Source: Paenibacillus mendelii
Lineage (GTDB): Bacteria; Bacillota; Bacilli; Paenibacillales; Paenibacillaceae
Direction: 5' to 3'
DNA length: 64,000 nucleotides
Assembly (NCBI RefSeq): GCF_024498075.1
Contig: NZ_JANHOF010000003.1
Span: forward strand, 496,001 to 560,000
Of this stretch, positions 25,046 through 34,039 are shown one piece after another. The notes below the pieces were generated by a model, which did no database searches, was not told the origin of the DNA, and saw nothing but the letters and a program-made list of their open reading frames with translations. Positions within the stretch are counted from its first letter, which is position 1, and each line of letters opens with the position of its first letter. The translations under genes were made by a program, and so were the position numbers.

Positions 25046-26044
25046 GTGACCGAACTGAACGGCCCAATGGAAACTATGAAGGATTCACCGAATAATAGAG
25101 TATTGATCGTAGATGGAATGGCATTATTGTTTCGAGCTTTCTATGGAACATCTTATACCGGATATATTCGCAAGACGAAAGCTGGACTGCCAACAAACGC
25201 CGTGTACGGCTTCATTCAATATTTTTTTGATGCCGTCCAAACGTTTAAACCAACACATGTGATATGCTGCTGGGATATGGGGAGCAGTACATTCCGTAAT
25301 GAGAGCTTCTCGGAGTATAAACAAAATCGTATGGAAGCCCCGTTAGAGCTTATTCCGCAATTTGATCTAGTGAAAGAGGTCGTAGCTGAAATGGGCGTTC
25401 CGAATGTTGGAATCGTCGGCTACGAAGCAGACGATTGCATCGGTACTTTGTCTGCGCAGCTGGGAACAGACTCGGAAGTTTACATACTGACAGGTGACCA
25501 TGATATGCTTCAATTGATTACCGAACGGGTCAAAGTCGTTATTATGAAAAAAGGCAGATCCAATTACGCGGTCTATGACCTCGAAACCTTGCTGGCCGAG
25601 AAACAATTAACGCCGCTGCAGGTCATTGATATGAAGGGATTCATGGGGGACACCGCCGATAATTATCCGGGTGTGAAAGGGATTGGCGAGAAGACGGCGC
25701 TTAAGCTGATTCTTGAATATCAATCTATCGAGGGCTGCTTGGCGTGTCTGGACCAGCTTCCCAAGAGCATCCAGGCCAAAATCTCAGCCAATCTGGACAT
25801 GCTCCATCTGTCACGGGATTTGGCTCGAATCCGGCTTGATGTACCCATCTCGTGCAGCCTGACAGAGTGTCTCTGGAACCTGCAGCGTGAGGCTGCGGCG
25901 AGAAAGTTCGAAGAGCTGGAGTTTGGCGGACTCGTCAAGATCCTGGGAGAAATCGAGGAAGTCATTGAAGAAGCAGTGGAAGAGGAGATGGACCTGTTCT
26001 CACTTGCCGTACAAGAAGCAGCGGCTTCAAGAGAAGAATCCTAA
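25046..26044 (+). CDS. 5'-3' exonuclease (Pol I N-terminal domain type)
   Basis: A 332-residue stand-alone 5' nuclease. RVLIVDGMALLFRAF and CCWDMGSSTFR hold acidic metal ligands, GYEADDCIGTLSAQ and LTGDHDMLQL further ligands, and GVKGIGEKTALKLI is the helix-hairpin-helix-like DNA contact. It resembles B. subtilis YpcP/ExoA and removes RNA primers or flaps. A C-terminal acidic extension (about 300-332; EEVIEEAVEEEMDL) is unusual. GTG 25046 has GGGAG upstream; internal ATG starts exist. Single gene, followed by a long hairpin terminator. Confidence 0.85.
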   Translation: MTELNGPMETMKDSPNNRVLIVDGMALLFRAFYGTSYTGYIRKTKAGLPTNAVYGFIQYFFDAVQTFKPTHVICCWDMGSSTFRNESFSEYKQNRMEAPLELIPQFDLVKEVVAEMGVPNVGIVGYEADDCIGTLSAQLGTDSEVYILTGDHDMLQLITERVKVVIMKKGRSNYAVYDLETLLAEKQLTPLQVIDMKGFMGDTADNYPGVKGIGEKTALKLILEYQSIEGCLACLDQLPKSIQAKISANLDMLHLSRDLARIRLDVPISCSLTECLWNLQREAAARKFEELEFGGLVKILGEIEEVIEEAVEEEMDLFSLAVQEAAASREES

Positions 26045-26095
26045 CCTGGCAGAACGACAGAGTAAGGCAGAAGATCCCGGTTCAATAAATTGAAG

Positions 26096-26158
26096 TGCAC
26101 CCCTTAGAATAGACATTGGAAAATGGTACTCCGATGAAATTCTATAGGGGTGCATTTT
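26096..26158 (+). terminator. Long-stem terminator after the exonuclease gene
   Basis: TGCACCCCTTAGAAT (from 26096) pairs with ATTCTATAGGGGTGCA, ending in TTTTAT near 26158. Confidence 0.75.
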
Positions 26159-26348
26159 ATTAGGCCAGTGACCGTATGGATGGCGGAGAACCGATTGTGT
26201 ATGACCACAAAAGAAACGATAGGAAGATTAGTTTTTTGACAAATTCAACAAAAACTAACTCTGTTATTATTGATTATGTTAATAGGACGGCTGTTAACAA
26301 GGATGGAGATTGCAACGTCATACGACCATTAGAAAAGAGGAGATTATA

Positions 26349-27548
26349 ATGGATCGTCATCATCAGATAAGGACCGATGCTAAGGAAATCGAACGAAGTA
26401 TGATCGAAGCACGCCGCGATTTTCATTTAAATCCAGAGCTTAGCTTTAAGGAGTCTAGAACTGCGGGTATCGTGGCTGACAAATTGAAAGCGCTTGGAAT
26501 GGAGGTTCATACGAATATTGGCGGTTATGGAGTCGTTGGTGAACTTCATGGAAGCCGTCCGGGGAAACGAATCGCGTTAAGAGCAGATATGGATGCGCTT
26601 CCAATTGACGAGCAAACGGGGCTGCCATTCGCTTCTACTACACCCGGAGTGATGCACGCCTGCGGCCATGATGCCCATACCGCAATTTTATTGGGGGCTG
26701 CCGAATTGATAGCAGGGCGGAGGGACCGGCTGTCAGGATCGGTCCGTTTTCTCTTTCAATCAGCGGAAGAGATATTAGCTGGTGCGGTTGCAATGATAAA
26801 GGATGGCGCTATGGAAGGTGTGGATGAAATTTACGGCTTGCATAATCTTCCTTCCCTCACAGCGGGTAAGATAGCCGTAAAATCTGGCGTGCTGATGGCT
26901 GCAATTGATCGAATCGAAATACGCATTATCGGTAAAGGCGGACACGGCGGGTATCCGGATGCTTGTTGTGACCCGATTGTCGCTTCATCGGCTGTCGTGA
27001 TGGGGCTTCAACAAATTGTTAGCAGGGAAATCGCTCCACATCAAGCTGCAGTCGTTTCGCTGGGCACGATTCATGGGGGAACCGCAAACAACATCATTCC
27101 TGACGATGTAGAACTAACGGGAACAATCCGTACGATGGATCCCGAGGTTAGACGATCAATGCCTGAGCGGCTGAAACGAATTATCGAAGATATTTGCCGC
27201 GCTTATCGCTGCACGGCACAATTAACTTATATCGAACAAGTGAGGGAAGTAGACAATGATGAGGCTTGTACGAGCCATGTTCGGGAGATTGCTGCTGAGC
27301 TTTTCGGAGCAGAGGCTTGTCAAAGCATCGTTCCTTTCACGTATGGCGAAGATTTTGCCGAACTTATGAATCTAAGCAAAGGCTGCTTCTTCTGGCTTGG
27401 TTCTGGCCCTCAAGAAAATCCGGAACGAGCATTCGGGCTGCATAGCTCCAAGCTGAACGTGGACGAATCCTGTCTCGCTGTTGGAGCGGCCATGTTTGCA
27501 GGAATAGCCATCCATCGACTCGCATTCGAGGGGTGCAGGAGCGAATAG
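26349..27548 (+). CDS. M20-family amidohydrolase
   Basis: A 399-residue metal-dependent amidohydrolase of the IAA-amino-acid hydrolase/carboxypeptidase Ss1 type. Markers: HLNPELSFKE, ALRADMDALPI, GVMHACGHDAHTA (metal ligands), LFQSAEE (catalytic Glu pair), GLHNLPSL, GKGGHGGYPD (lid domain) and a C-terminal GLHSSKLNVDE block. It hydrolyses an N-acyl or peptide-like amide; the substrate is unknown. ATG 26349 has GAGGAG 6-7 bases upstream; a longer frame from 26310 lacks a site. It begins a catabolic patch whose later genes are partly decayed. Confidence 0.88.
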   Translation: MDRHHQIRTDAKEIERSMIEARRDFHLNPELSFKESRTAGIVADKLKALGMEVHTNIGGYGVVGELHGSRPGKRIALRADMDALPIDEQTGLPFASTTPGVMHACGHDAHTAILLGAAELIAGRRDRLSGSVRFLFQSAEEILAGAVAMIKDGAMEGVDEIYGLHNLPSLTAGKIAVKSGVLMAAIDRIEIRIIGKGGHGGYPDACCDPIVASSAVVMGLQQIVSREIAPHQAAVVSLGTIHGGTANNIIPDDVELTGTIRTMDPEVRRSMPERLKRIIEDICRAYRCTAQLTYIEQVREVDNDEACTSHVREIAAELFGAEACQSIVPFTYGEDFAELMNLSKGCFFWLGSGPQENPERAFGLHSSKLNVDESCLAVGAAMFAGIAIHRLAFEGCRSE

Positions 27549-27588
27549 CTCTTATGCCCCTCCTTTTCAGTTGATAGATCCTCTATAA

Positions 27589-27816
27589 CCGAGTGGCTCA
27601 TTAGCGGTTATTAGGTATTGTTTTGCCGAAGCGAATCCAGATAAGCTGCTGTTCTCCAGTGATGCTGCATTCAATAGCTTGACCTGGGATATCGGCAGCA
27701 TTCTGTATTCCCGCGTTTCCGAAGAAATGAAAGAAAAGGTACTGGGCCTGAATGCATGGCGATTGTTGAAGAGTTTTGTTCCATCCAAATATACTTATTA
27801 CGGGAAGCGGGGATAA
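27589..27816 (+). pseudogene. C-terminal remnant of an amidohydrolase (TIM-barrel) gene
   Basis: The frame is open from 27589, after a stop at 27586-27588, to a TAA at 27814-27816, with no usable start. Its translation includes YCFAEANPDKLLFSSDAAF and ILYSRVSEEMKEKVLGLNAW, followed by RLL. This is the typical C-terminal end of amidohydrolase_2 enzymes (an Asp in the LLFSSD position, then the ILGxNAxRLL helix). Roughly the first three quarters of such a gene are absent, so it is a deletion remnant. The intact gene at 27819 starts 3 bases after its stop. Confidence 0.65.
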
Positions 27817-27818
27817 CG

Positions 27819-28931
27819 ATGCAAACAATGACAAAAAAACGGATAGCGGCCATTATTACGGAGTATTGGGACATTTCGCATGCGGATGTGATTATTACGA
27901 AAATGCTTGAGGGGTTCACGATGGATGGGCGCCAATACACGTCTACTATTGATATTGTTTCGATGTACGTGGATAAATTTCCTGAGAATGATATAAGCCG
28001 TGATTTGGCTGCAAAGCATAACATTCCTTTGTATGGAACGATCGAGGATGCATTGAAGTGTGGCGGCAAGGCTTTTGATCTTGACGGGATCATTATTATA
28101 GGCGAACATGGCGATTATCCGACTAATGAAATTGGCCAAATTCTTTATCCTAGACGGGCGTTTTTTGAAGCTTGCTTAACTGTCATGGTGGAGAACAATC
28201 ATATCGTTCCTATTTATTCCGATAAGGGCTTTGCTGTTACGGGAGAAGATGTCAAGTGGGTATATAAGCAAATTAAGCAGCATCATATCCCGTTCTTCTC
28301 AAGCTCTGTTGTTCCTTTTGCACATCAATATCCGGCAAGTCAGCCGCATCCCAATGGAGCTCCACTACATAAAATGTTCGGGTTTGCTTATGGCGATGTA
28401 GAGAGATATACGTATCACACGCTAGAAATGATGCAATCTCTAGCTGAGAATCGAGCTTGTGGAGAAAGTGGAATTACTGCTGTGAGAGCGTATGAGGGTG
28501 AGGCAGCCCGTGAGAAGCTGCTAGGAGCAGAGTGGGGTCAATTATATAGAAGTCTCGGTTCATTTATCAATCTAATCGATATAGAGAAAATGCCATACAG
28601 CTTGACTCATCCCCTCTTCTTCGAAGTGGATTATGTGGATGGTTTAAGAACAGGCATGCTGTATGCAGAGCAAGAAGTGCGTGACTTTGCATGTGCTAGT
28701 CAGATGTATGAAGATTCAGAGCCTTTTTGTACGGAATTTTACTTGCAGCCTGGAAAACCATATATTCATTTTGGGATATTAGTGTTGGAGATTGAAAAAT
28801 TCTTTCATACCTCCCGACCTCCATTTCCGGTTGAACGTTCTTATTTAACGAGTGGAGCATTAGACGCCTTGATGAAGGCTATACACCATAAAGAGGAAGT
28901 CGTAACTCCGCATTTACGTGTGAAATATTAA
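27819..28931 (+). CDS. Conserved protein of unknown function with a Rossmann-like N-terminus
   Basis: A 370-residue soluble protein. The N-terminus KRIAAIITEYWDISHADVII, then LEGF, resembles Gfo/Idh-type Rossmann proteins. A conserved-looking IIIIGEHGDYPTNEIGQILY segment lies near residues 91-110. I recall a similar uncharacterised group in Paenibacillaceae and Planctomycetes near sugar isomerase and amidohydrolase genes, and both of those occur here as remnants (27589 and 29094). The cluster was probably catabolic; the reaction is unknown. ATG 27819 is the likely start, with GGGG a few bases upstream; the frame runs further upstream without support. Ribosome binding site weak. Confidence 0.6.
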   Translation: MQTMTKKRIAAIITEYWDISHADVIITKMLEGFTMDGRQYTSTIDIVSMYVDKFPENDISRDLAAKHNIPLYGTIEDALKCGGKAFDLDGIIIIGEHGDYPTNEIGQILYPRRAFFEACLTVMVENNHIVPIYSDKGFAVTGEDVKWVYKQIKQHHIPFFSSSVVPFAHQYPASQPHPNGAPLHKMFGFAYGDVERYTYHTLEMMQSLAENRACGESGITAVRAYEGEAAREKLLGAEWGQLYRSLGSFINLIDIEKMPYSLTHPLFFEVDYVDGLRTGMLYAEQEVRDFACASQMYEDSEPFCTEFYLQPGKPYIHFGILVLEIEKFFHTSRPPFPVERSYLTSGALDALMKAIHHKEEVVTPHLRVKY

Positions 28932-29093
28932 TTAGCTATCAGGGTTGGAGATGTTTATACCTAATTAGGGAGGGATATGTGCGATGAAGGAGGGCGGAGT
29001 GAAAGCGGCATTTGCGTAGAAGGCTTAGATTTGCATGTGCAGGAACATTTGATGGGGAGATGAAAAACATGAATGCATTAAAAGGTCATGTAG

Positions 29094-29449
29094 CCGTCAG
29101 AAGTGTTCTTCGCACCCAACACAGCACATTTGACGGGGGCTGGTATGGATGTGGCCAGTCTAATTCGTTGACATAAGGAGCGGGTCGCCTATGTTCATCT
29201 GAAGGATCTGGCACCTAAAGATCCGAATATCGAAGCTCACCTATGCTGCTGGGCAATGAAGCTTTGCCTGATTTTTGCGAGCTTGGGCTTGGAGTGATCG
29301 ATTTCCCTCCTTTCATCGACGGCTTGAATGAAATCGGTTATGCGGGTTGGCTAACTGTCGAAATCGACCATTCTCCCTATTCCGCTCTGCGTAGCTTGAA
29401 ATATGCCATAATATGGATCATAAGAATTTATGATAGAATGGATTTGTGA
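29094..29449 (+). pseudogene. Broken sugar-phosphate isomerase/epimerase (AP-endonuclease-2 family) gene
   Basis: A coding remnant split by at least two lesions. Frame 1 from 29094 reads VFFAPNTAHLTGAGMDVASL, then IR, then an in-frame TGA at 29169-29171, then HKERVAYVHLKDLAPKDPNI. Near 29243 the homology jumps frame and continues LGNEALPDFCELGLGVIDF, GYAGWLTVEIDHSPYSALRS, to a stop at 29447-29449. These are the C-terminal strands of xylose-isomerase-like TIM barrels (HLKD, the VEID metal-ligand region). The N-terminal half is missing or unrecognisable. A nearby fragment (EGLDLHVQEHLMGR, about 29019-29060) may belong to it. Confidence 0.7.
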
Positions 29450-29504
29450 TAGGGCCTTGTCATTTGTAAGAAACTCGCTGATCTCTTAAAATACTGATCC
29501 GAAG

Positions 29505-29540
29505 AAGAGTCTTGGGAACTCCCAGTGACTCTCTTTTTTG
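29505..29540 (+). terminator. Terminator after the decayed isomerase gene
   Basis: AGAGTC...GACTCTC hairpin with an inner GGGAACTCCC, followed by TTTTTTG. Confidence 0.7.
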
Positions 29541-29702
29541 TGCTTGGAGTTAACACGATCCGATACGATGCGAAGCTAGGAATGATATTGACCGCACTTA
29601 AGGAAGGCTTCATCCGCCTCTAATCATTCGTTAAGGTTCGTCAATTAGAATAGGTCTGCTGGCTATATACGTGAATGAGCCTGACTTAAAGGGGCAGATC
29701 AA

Positions 29703-30380
29703 TTGAGAATTTTAGTGATCGAAGATGACCGTCCGCTGCTCGATGCGGTGACGACGCTGTTGAAGGAAGAAGCGTACCAAGTGGATGAGGCGGATAATGG
29801 CTCAGATGGATTGTATTTCGCGCAGCAGCGAGTCCATGACCTGATCGTGCTGGACGTCATGCTGCCCGGTATGGGCGGATTGGCTGTTCTAAGTGAGCTG
29901 AGGGCGCAAGGGATTAAGATACCGATCCTCCTGCTTACGGCGCGTGACAGCGTGGAGGATCGCGTGAAGGGGCTGGATGGCGGCGCAGACGATTATCTGG
30001 TCAAGCCCTTTGCGACGCCGGAGCTGCTGGCACGGATCAGGGTGCTGCTGCGCCGACTTTCTCTCGGCGCGCCGGACGGAGAACTCCAATATGGACAGCT
30101 TACAGTGAAATGTTCCTTCATGGAGGGTTATGTGAACGGTGGACCGCTGAAGCTAACGTTAAAAGAATATGAGCTGTTGGAGTATCTGCTGCTTAATCGG
30201 GAGCAGATTCTGACGAAAAATCAGCTGCTTGATCGGGTGTGGGGGATAGACTCCGAAGCGGGCTTGGGAGTGGTCGATGTCTATGTCCATTACTTGCGCA
30301 AGAAACTAGCCCCTTCGGGATGCGACCGCTATATCCATACGATTCGCGGAGTCGGTTACATGTTAAAGGAGAAAAGCTGA
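29703..30380 (+). CDS. OmpR-family response regulator
   Basis: A 225-residue DNA-binding response regulator. Receiver domain 1-120: acidic pocket IEDDRP, phospho-acceptor Asp51 in IVLDVMLPG, conserved Lys101 in DDYLVKPF. C-terminal OmpR winged helix 125-223 (LTLKEYELLEYLLLNREQIL; YVHYLRKKL; TIRGVGYML). The start is TTG 29703 with GGGG upstream. Its stop overlaps the histidine kinase start (TGATG), so the pair is coupled. The pair lies directly upstream of the ABC operon at 31872-38824, which it may control. Confidence 0.92.
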   Translation: MRILVIEDDRPLLDAVTTLLKEEAYQVDEADNGSDGLYFAQQRVHDLIVLDVMLPGMGGLAVLSELRAQGIKIPILLLTARDSVEDRVKGLDGGADDYLVKPFATPELLARIRVLLRRLSLGAPDGELQYGQLTVKCSFMEGYVNGGPLKLTLKEYELLEYLLLNREQILTKNQLLDRVWGIDSEAGLGVVDVYVHYLRKKLAPSGCDRYIHTIRGVGYMLKEKS

Positions 30381-31684
30381 TGTTCAATCGTATTCGTGTG
30401 CAACTGACGATCCGCAATGCCGCGGTTCTGTTCGTCATTCTGATAACGTTAAATGTGTCCGTCTTTCTTATCATGAAGAAAATGCTATTTGCTCAAATCG
30501 ATCTATCCATCACGAATTTCAGAGATCAAGTGGTCATGACCGTCCCTGGCATGGCCGCCAGTTCTACCACCTCCGCTGCCTCTATCCTATCGAGTATGAA
30601 AAGCGTAATCTATCGCATAGGCCAGATGGATCGGCCGATTATCCAGCTGTATTGGACACAGAATGATCAGACCGTTCCGATGTTAGGCAGTAAGGAGTTT
30701 AGCGAAGAGAACCTGAAGCTGCTCCAGCCGAAACGGTTCGGCTCTTCACCGGAAACCGTCAAGGTGAACAATCAATATTTTCGCGTATTGAATGTGGATA
30801 ATCCCGGCATCTCGGCAGTGAACGGCATCGACGGAACCTCCTACCAGATCACGACGCAGCAGCTGCTCAGCAATGTTTCCGCGGAAATAGACATGCTGCA
30901 TCAGCTGCGCAATATTCTATTGTTCGGTGGAAGCGTGGGGCTGATTGCCGCAGTTGCAGCCGGATTTTACTTGGCGAATCGAGCGCTTATTCCGATCCGC
31001 CGCGCCCTTGAGAAGCAGCAGCAGTTTGTCTCGGATGCCTCTCATGAGCTGCGGACCCCCCTTGCTGTTATTCAAGCGCATACGGAGCTCTTGCTGCGTC
31101 ACCCCGATCATACGATCGAGCAGGACAGCAGGCATATCTCCAACGTCCTGCAGGAAGCCCGGCGAATGAGCAAGCTGGTCGGCGGTCTTCTGACATTGGC
31201 TCGTACGGACTCGAACCAGCTGGAGCTGGAACGGAAGCCAATCCAATTTGACCGGATTGTTCAAGAGAGCGTGAATAAGATGCAGATGCTGGCCGAGCTG
31301 AAGGACATTATATTACATACCGAAATCGACTCGCCCATCCCGATGGAAGCGGATGAGGAGCGCCTTCATCAGCTGCTTGTGACCGTGCTCGATAATGCGA
31401 TCAAATATACGCCCGAAGGCGGCGTTGTCCGTGTGATCTGCAGCAAGTTCGCTCACTCCGTGCAGCTCGAGGTGGAGGATACTGGAGTCGGGATCTCAGC
31501 CGATAATTTACCGCATGTCTTCGATCGGTTCTACCGCGGCGATAAAGCCCGAACGAGGCAGGAAGGCGGTACCGGCTTGGGCCTCGCGATCGCCAAGTGG
31601 ATCGTGGAACGGCATGGCGGCAAGATCCGGCTGGAGAGCAAGCCCTTAATCGGTACACGTGTTTATATCACATTGCCGATATAA
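30380..31684 (+). CDS. Sensor histidine kinase partner
   Basis: A 434-residue membrane kinase. One helix near residues 10-33 and another near 178-200 bracket an extracytoplasmic sensor domain of about 145 residues. HisKA follows with SDASHELRTPLAVIQAH (phospho-acceptor His near 222), then HATPase: N box LDNAIKYTPEGG, G1 DTGVGIS, F box FDRFYRGD and G2 GGTGLGLAIAKWIVE. AAAGGAG is 7 bases before ATG 30380. The sensor domain does not match a family I know, so the signal is unknown. A terminator follows. Confidence 0.92.
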   Translation: MFNRIRVQLTIRNAAVLFVILITLNVSVFLIMKKMLFAQIDLSITNFRDQVVMTVPGMAASSTTSAASILSSMKSVIYRIGQMDRPIIQLYWTQNDQTVPMLGSKEFSEENLKLLQPKRFGSSPETVKVNNQYFRVLNVDNPGISAVNGIDGTSYQITTQQLLSNVSAEIDMLHQLRNILLFGGSVGLIAAVAAGFYLANRALIPIRRALEKQQQFVSDASHELRTPLAVIQAHTELLLRHPDHTIEQDSRHISNVLQEARRMSKLVGGLLTLARTDSNQLELERKPIQFDRIVQESVNKMQMLAELKDIILHTEIDSPIPMEADEERLHQLLVTVLDNAIKYTPEGGVVRVICSKFAHSVQLEVEDTGVGISADNLPHVFDRFYRGDKARTRQEGGTGLGLAIAKWIVERHGGKIRLESKPLIGTRVYITLPI

Positions 31685-31728
31685 TGTGCAGCCAGAATGT
31701 GAAGGGCTTTGACCCTTGCCGACACTGC

Positions 31729-31765
31729 AGACAGTCAGGGATTTATCCTGGACTGTCTTTTTTTA
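31729..31765 (+). terminator. Terminator of the two-component operon
   Basis: AGACAGTCAGGG...CCTGGACTGTCT hairpin followed by TTTTTTT. Confidence 0.85.
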
Positions 31766-31871
31766 TGCTCTGCTCACGAAATTTTAAGCAAACATTCAGC
31801 TTCTCTAACCGATTTCTAAAGATCCGCCACCATACTTGGGAAGAAATCTATTAAACGCGGAGGGTGATCGA

Positions 31872-33347
31872 GTGAGGAAGAATGGGATGAGAAAATCGGG
31901 GCTGTTGACATGGGCTCTTGTGTGGGTGGTTGCGCTGTCGGCATGCACTTCGTCGGGCGGCAAGGAGGAAGCGGCATTAAGCGGCTTGGACAGAGAGGAC
32001 AAGGGATCGCTGAAGGTCGCTTATTTTAACGAAGAGGCCTTTTATATGCAATATGGCAATGCGTTTCAAGCGATGTACCCCAATATCCAATTGGAGGTCG
32101 TCTCGACGGAATCGGTGTTTAATGCCGAGGACCCGGTGGCCGAGATGGAGAAGCTTCTCCAGGAGCAGCAGCCGGATGCGATATACTTGACGGAAGAGCA
32201 GTATGCCGAGCTTGCGAAGAAGGGGCTGTTGTATGACCTGGATGCCGTCGTCAAACAGGATCAGTTCGACCTGGACGGCTTCCTGCCCTCTGTCATCGAG
32301 CTGCTCAAAGCAAGGGGAGGCGGCAAGCTGTACGGGCTAAGCCCGAATTTCTCCAGTCAAGCGCTCTATTATAACAAAGACATGTTCGATCAATATGGCA
32401 TTCCGTATCCGACGGATGGCATGAGCTGGGATGAGGTGCTGCAGCTGGCAGCGCGCTTCCCTGTTAAGAAGGACGAAGACGACGCCTTGAATGGCCTGTT
32501 CCAATCCTCCCAGACGTCTGACCTGTTTGAGCTGATCCGTACAATTGGCCAAGCTAAAGGGCTGATATATGCGGATTCGGATGCCGGGACGGTTTCGATC
32601 GAGTCGCCGGAATGGAAGGCGATCTTCCAATCGGTCATCGACGGCTACAAATCAGGCAGCATTTCGATGCCATCCGATGGCGGGGGCGCGGGGGGAGCAG
32701 CAACGATGCGCAGTATGGGCGGTAAAATGACGGTTCGAATCGGAGGAGACTCCATGCGGTTCATGTCCGGTCAAGCCGCGATGACCATCGACGGTCCTAT
32801 GATTATGAACTTTATGGGAATGAATATGAAAATGGGCGGAGGTGCCGTGGCGGCGGAGAGTAGTAAAAGCTCAGGCTCTGGAGGTAAGGTCGAGAGCCCA
32901 TTCAAGGATATCAATTGGGATGTCGTGACGATTCCCGTCGATCCCTCTCAGCCTGATGTAACGGGTAGCATGAGTCTAGAGAGCGTATTCTCAATTAATG
33001 CTACATCCGAAAGCTTGCCCGCAGCCTGGGAGTTTGTGAAGTATGCCAATGGCGAGCAGCTGGCCAAGACGGGCTCCATGTCATCCCCTTCGTTATCGTC
33101 CAGAACCGCTTTCAAGAAAACGATGGAAGGGAAAAACCTGGACGCCTTCTATTCCCTGGGAGCTAATTCGCAAATTCTGCTGCAAACACTGCCTGAAGGC
33201 TTCGCAGATTCTTTCGCACAGCTGGCATCCGGGCAGATCAAGAAGGTGGTGGAAGGGGCGCAATCCGTAGACGATGCCCTCAAGGCGATCCAAACGCAAG
33301 GGCAGAACCTCCTTACGAAAGCGAACGTGGAGGCTGGACAGGGATAA
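31872..33347 (+). CDS. Family-1-like extracellular solute-binding lipoprotein with a Met/Gly-rich insert
   Basis: A 491-residue lipoprotein. GTG 31872 has GGAGGG at 7 bases. The signal peptide ends in ALSAC. The body resembles sugar ABC solute-binding proteins (GLSPNFSSQALYYNKDMFDQ and AAMTIDGPMIMNFMG). Residues about 266-345 form an unusual low-complexity stretch: DGGGAGGA, then many Met (MRSMGGKM, MRFM, MIMNFMGMNMKMGGG), then Ser/Gly. The gene overlaps the next by one base (TAATG). The partner genes are of the MacB/FtsX type, not a sugar importer, so uptake of sugar is doubtful; it may sense a ligand or feed the efflux machine. Confidence 0.78.
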   Translation: MRKNGMRKSGLLTWALVWVVALSACTSSGGKEEAALSGLDREDKGSLKVAYFNEEAFYMQYGNAFQAMYPNIQLEVVSTESVFNAEDPVAEMEKLLQEQQPDAIYLTEEQYAELAKKGLLYDLDAVVKQDQFDLDGFLPSVIELLKARGGGKLYGLSPNFSSQALYYNKDMFDQYGIPYPTDGMSWDEVLQLAARFPVKKDEDDALNGLFQSSQTSDLFELIRTIGQAKGLIYADSDAGTVSIESPEWKAIFQSVIDGYKSGSISMPSDGGGAGGAATMRSMGGKMTVRIGGDSMRFMSGQAAMTIDGPMIMNFMGMNMKMGGGAVAAESSKSSGSGGKVESPFKDINWDVVTIPVDPSQPDVTGSMSLESVFSINATSESLPAAWEFVKYANGEQLAKTGSMSSPSLSSRTAFKKTMEGKNLDAFYSLGANSQILLQTLPEGFADSFAQLASGQIKKVVEGAQSVDDALKAIQTQGQNLLTKANVEAGQG

Positions 33348-34039
33348 TGGCTCAGGTGAAGGATGAGTCTTTCCTCGAGGTGCGGAATGTGCATCGAAGC
33401 TTCTGGAGCGGCGGAGGACGGGTCGATGTGTTGAGAGGGATCGATATGTCGGTTCCATCCGGTGCGCTGACAATGCTTCGGGGACGTTCGGGCTCGGGGA
33501 AGACAACGCTGCTTAACTTACTCGGAGGTCTCGATCGCCCGTCAGCGGGGGAAGTGTTGTTTAAGAATCGGGCCCTGCATCAGTGGAGCGACAGGCAGTT
33601 AACGGTCATACGCAGGCAGGAGATCGGGTATATCTTCCAATCATACGCCCTGCTGCCGCTGCTTACGGCATGGGAGAATGTCGAGCTTAGCTTGCGAATG
33701 GCAGGTACATCGAGGACCCAATGGAAAGAGAGAGTGGCCCGCTGCCTGGAGCTTGTAGGCTTAACCAAACGGATGCACCATCGTCCGTCCGAGCTATCCG
33801 GAGGCGAGCAGCAGCGGGTTGCCATTGCCAAAGCAATGGCTCACCGGCCGCATCTCCTGCTGGCGGACGAGCCGACGGCAGAGCTCGATTCACAGATGGC
33901 GGCACATATTATCGCGATATTTCGAGATATCGTGGAAGCAGAAGGAATTGCGATCTGCATGACCACACATGATTCTACTTTATGGGGGGCGGCAGATGTT
34001 GTCTATCAAATGGTTGATGGCCGGATCGTTACGCAGTAG
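33347..34039 (+). CDS. MacB/LolD-type ABC ATPase
   Basis: A 230-residue ATP-binding subunit. Walker A GRSGSGKT (about 46-53), Q-loop in YIFQSYALLPLLTAWENV, signature LSGGEQQRVAIAKAM, Walker B LLLADEPTAELDSQ, H-loop TTHDS. This is the group that works with FtsX-like permeases. It starts on the last base of the preceding stop, and its 3' end overlaps the adaptor gene by 44 bases. Confidence 0.92.
   Translation: MAQVKDESFLEVRNVHRSFWSGGGRVDVLRGIDMSVPSGALTMLRGRSGSGKTTLLNLLGGLDRPSAGEVLFKNRALHQWSDRQLTVIRRQEIGYIFQSYALLPLLTAWENVELSLRMAGTSRTQWKERVARCLELVGLTKRMHHRPSELSGGEQQRVAIAKAMAHRPHLLLADEPTAELDSQMAAHIIAIFRDIVEAEGIAICMTTHDSTLWGAADVVYQMVDGRIVTQ

Noticed and set aside
26234..26260. SigA promoter before the M20 gene
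   Set aside because: TTGACA is present but the nearest TATTAT-like box lies too far (about 22 bases), so I did not list it.
29243..29449. A small intact gene at the isomerase remnant
   Set aside because: Its sequence is the C-terminal part of a TIM-barrel family and the rest is in another frame upstream, so it is a fragment, not a gene.
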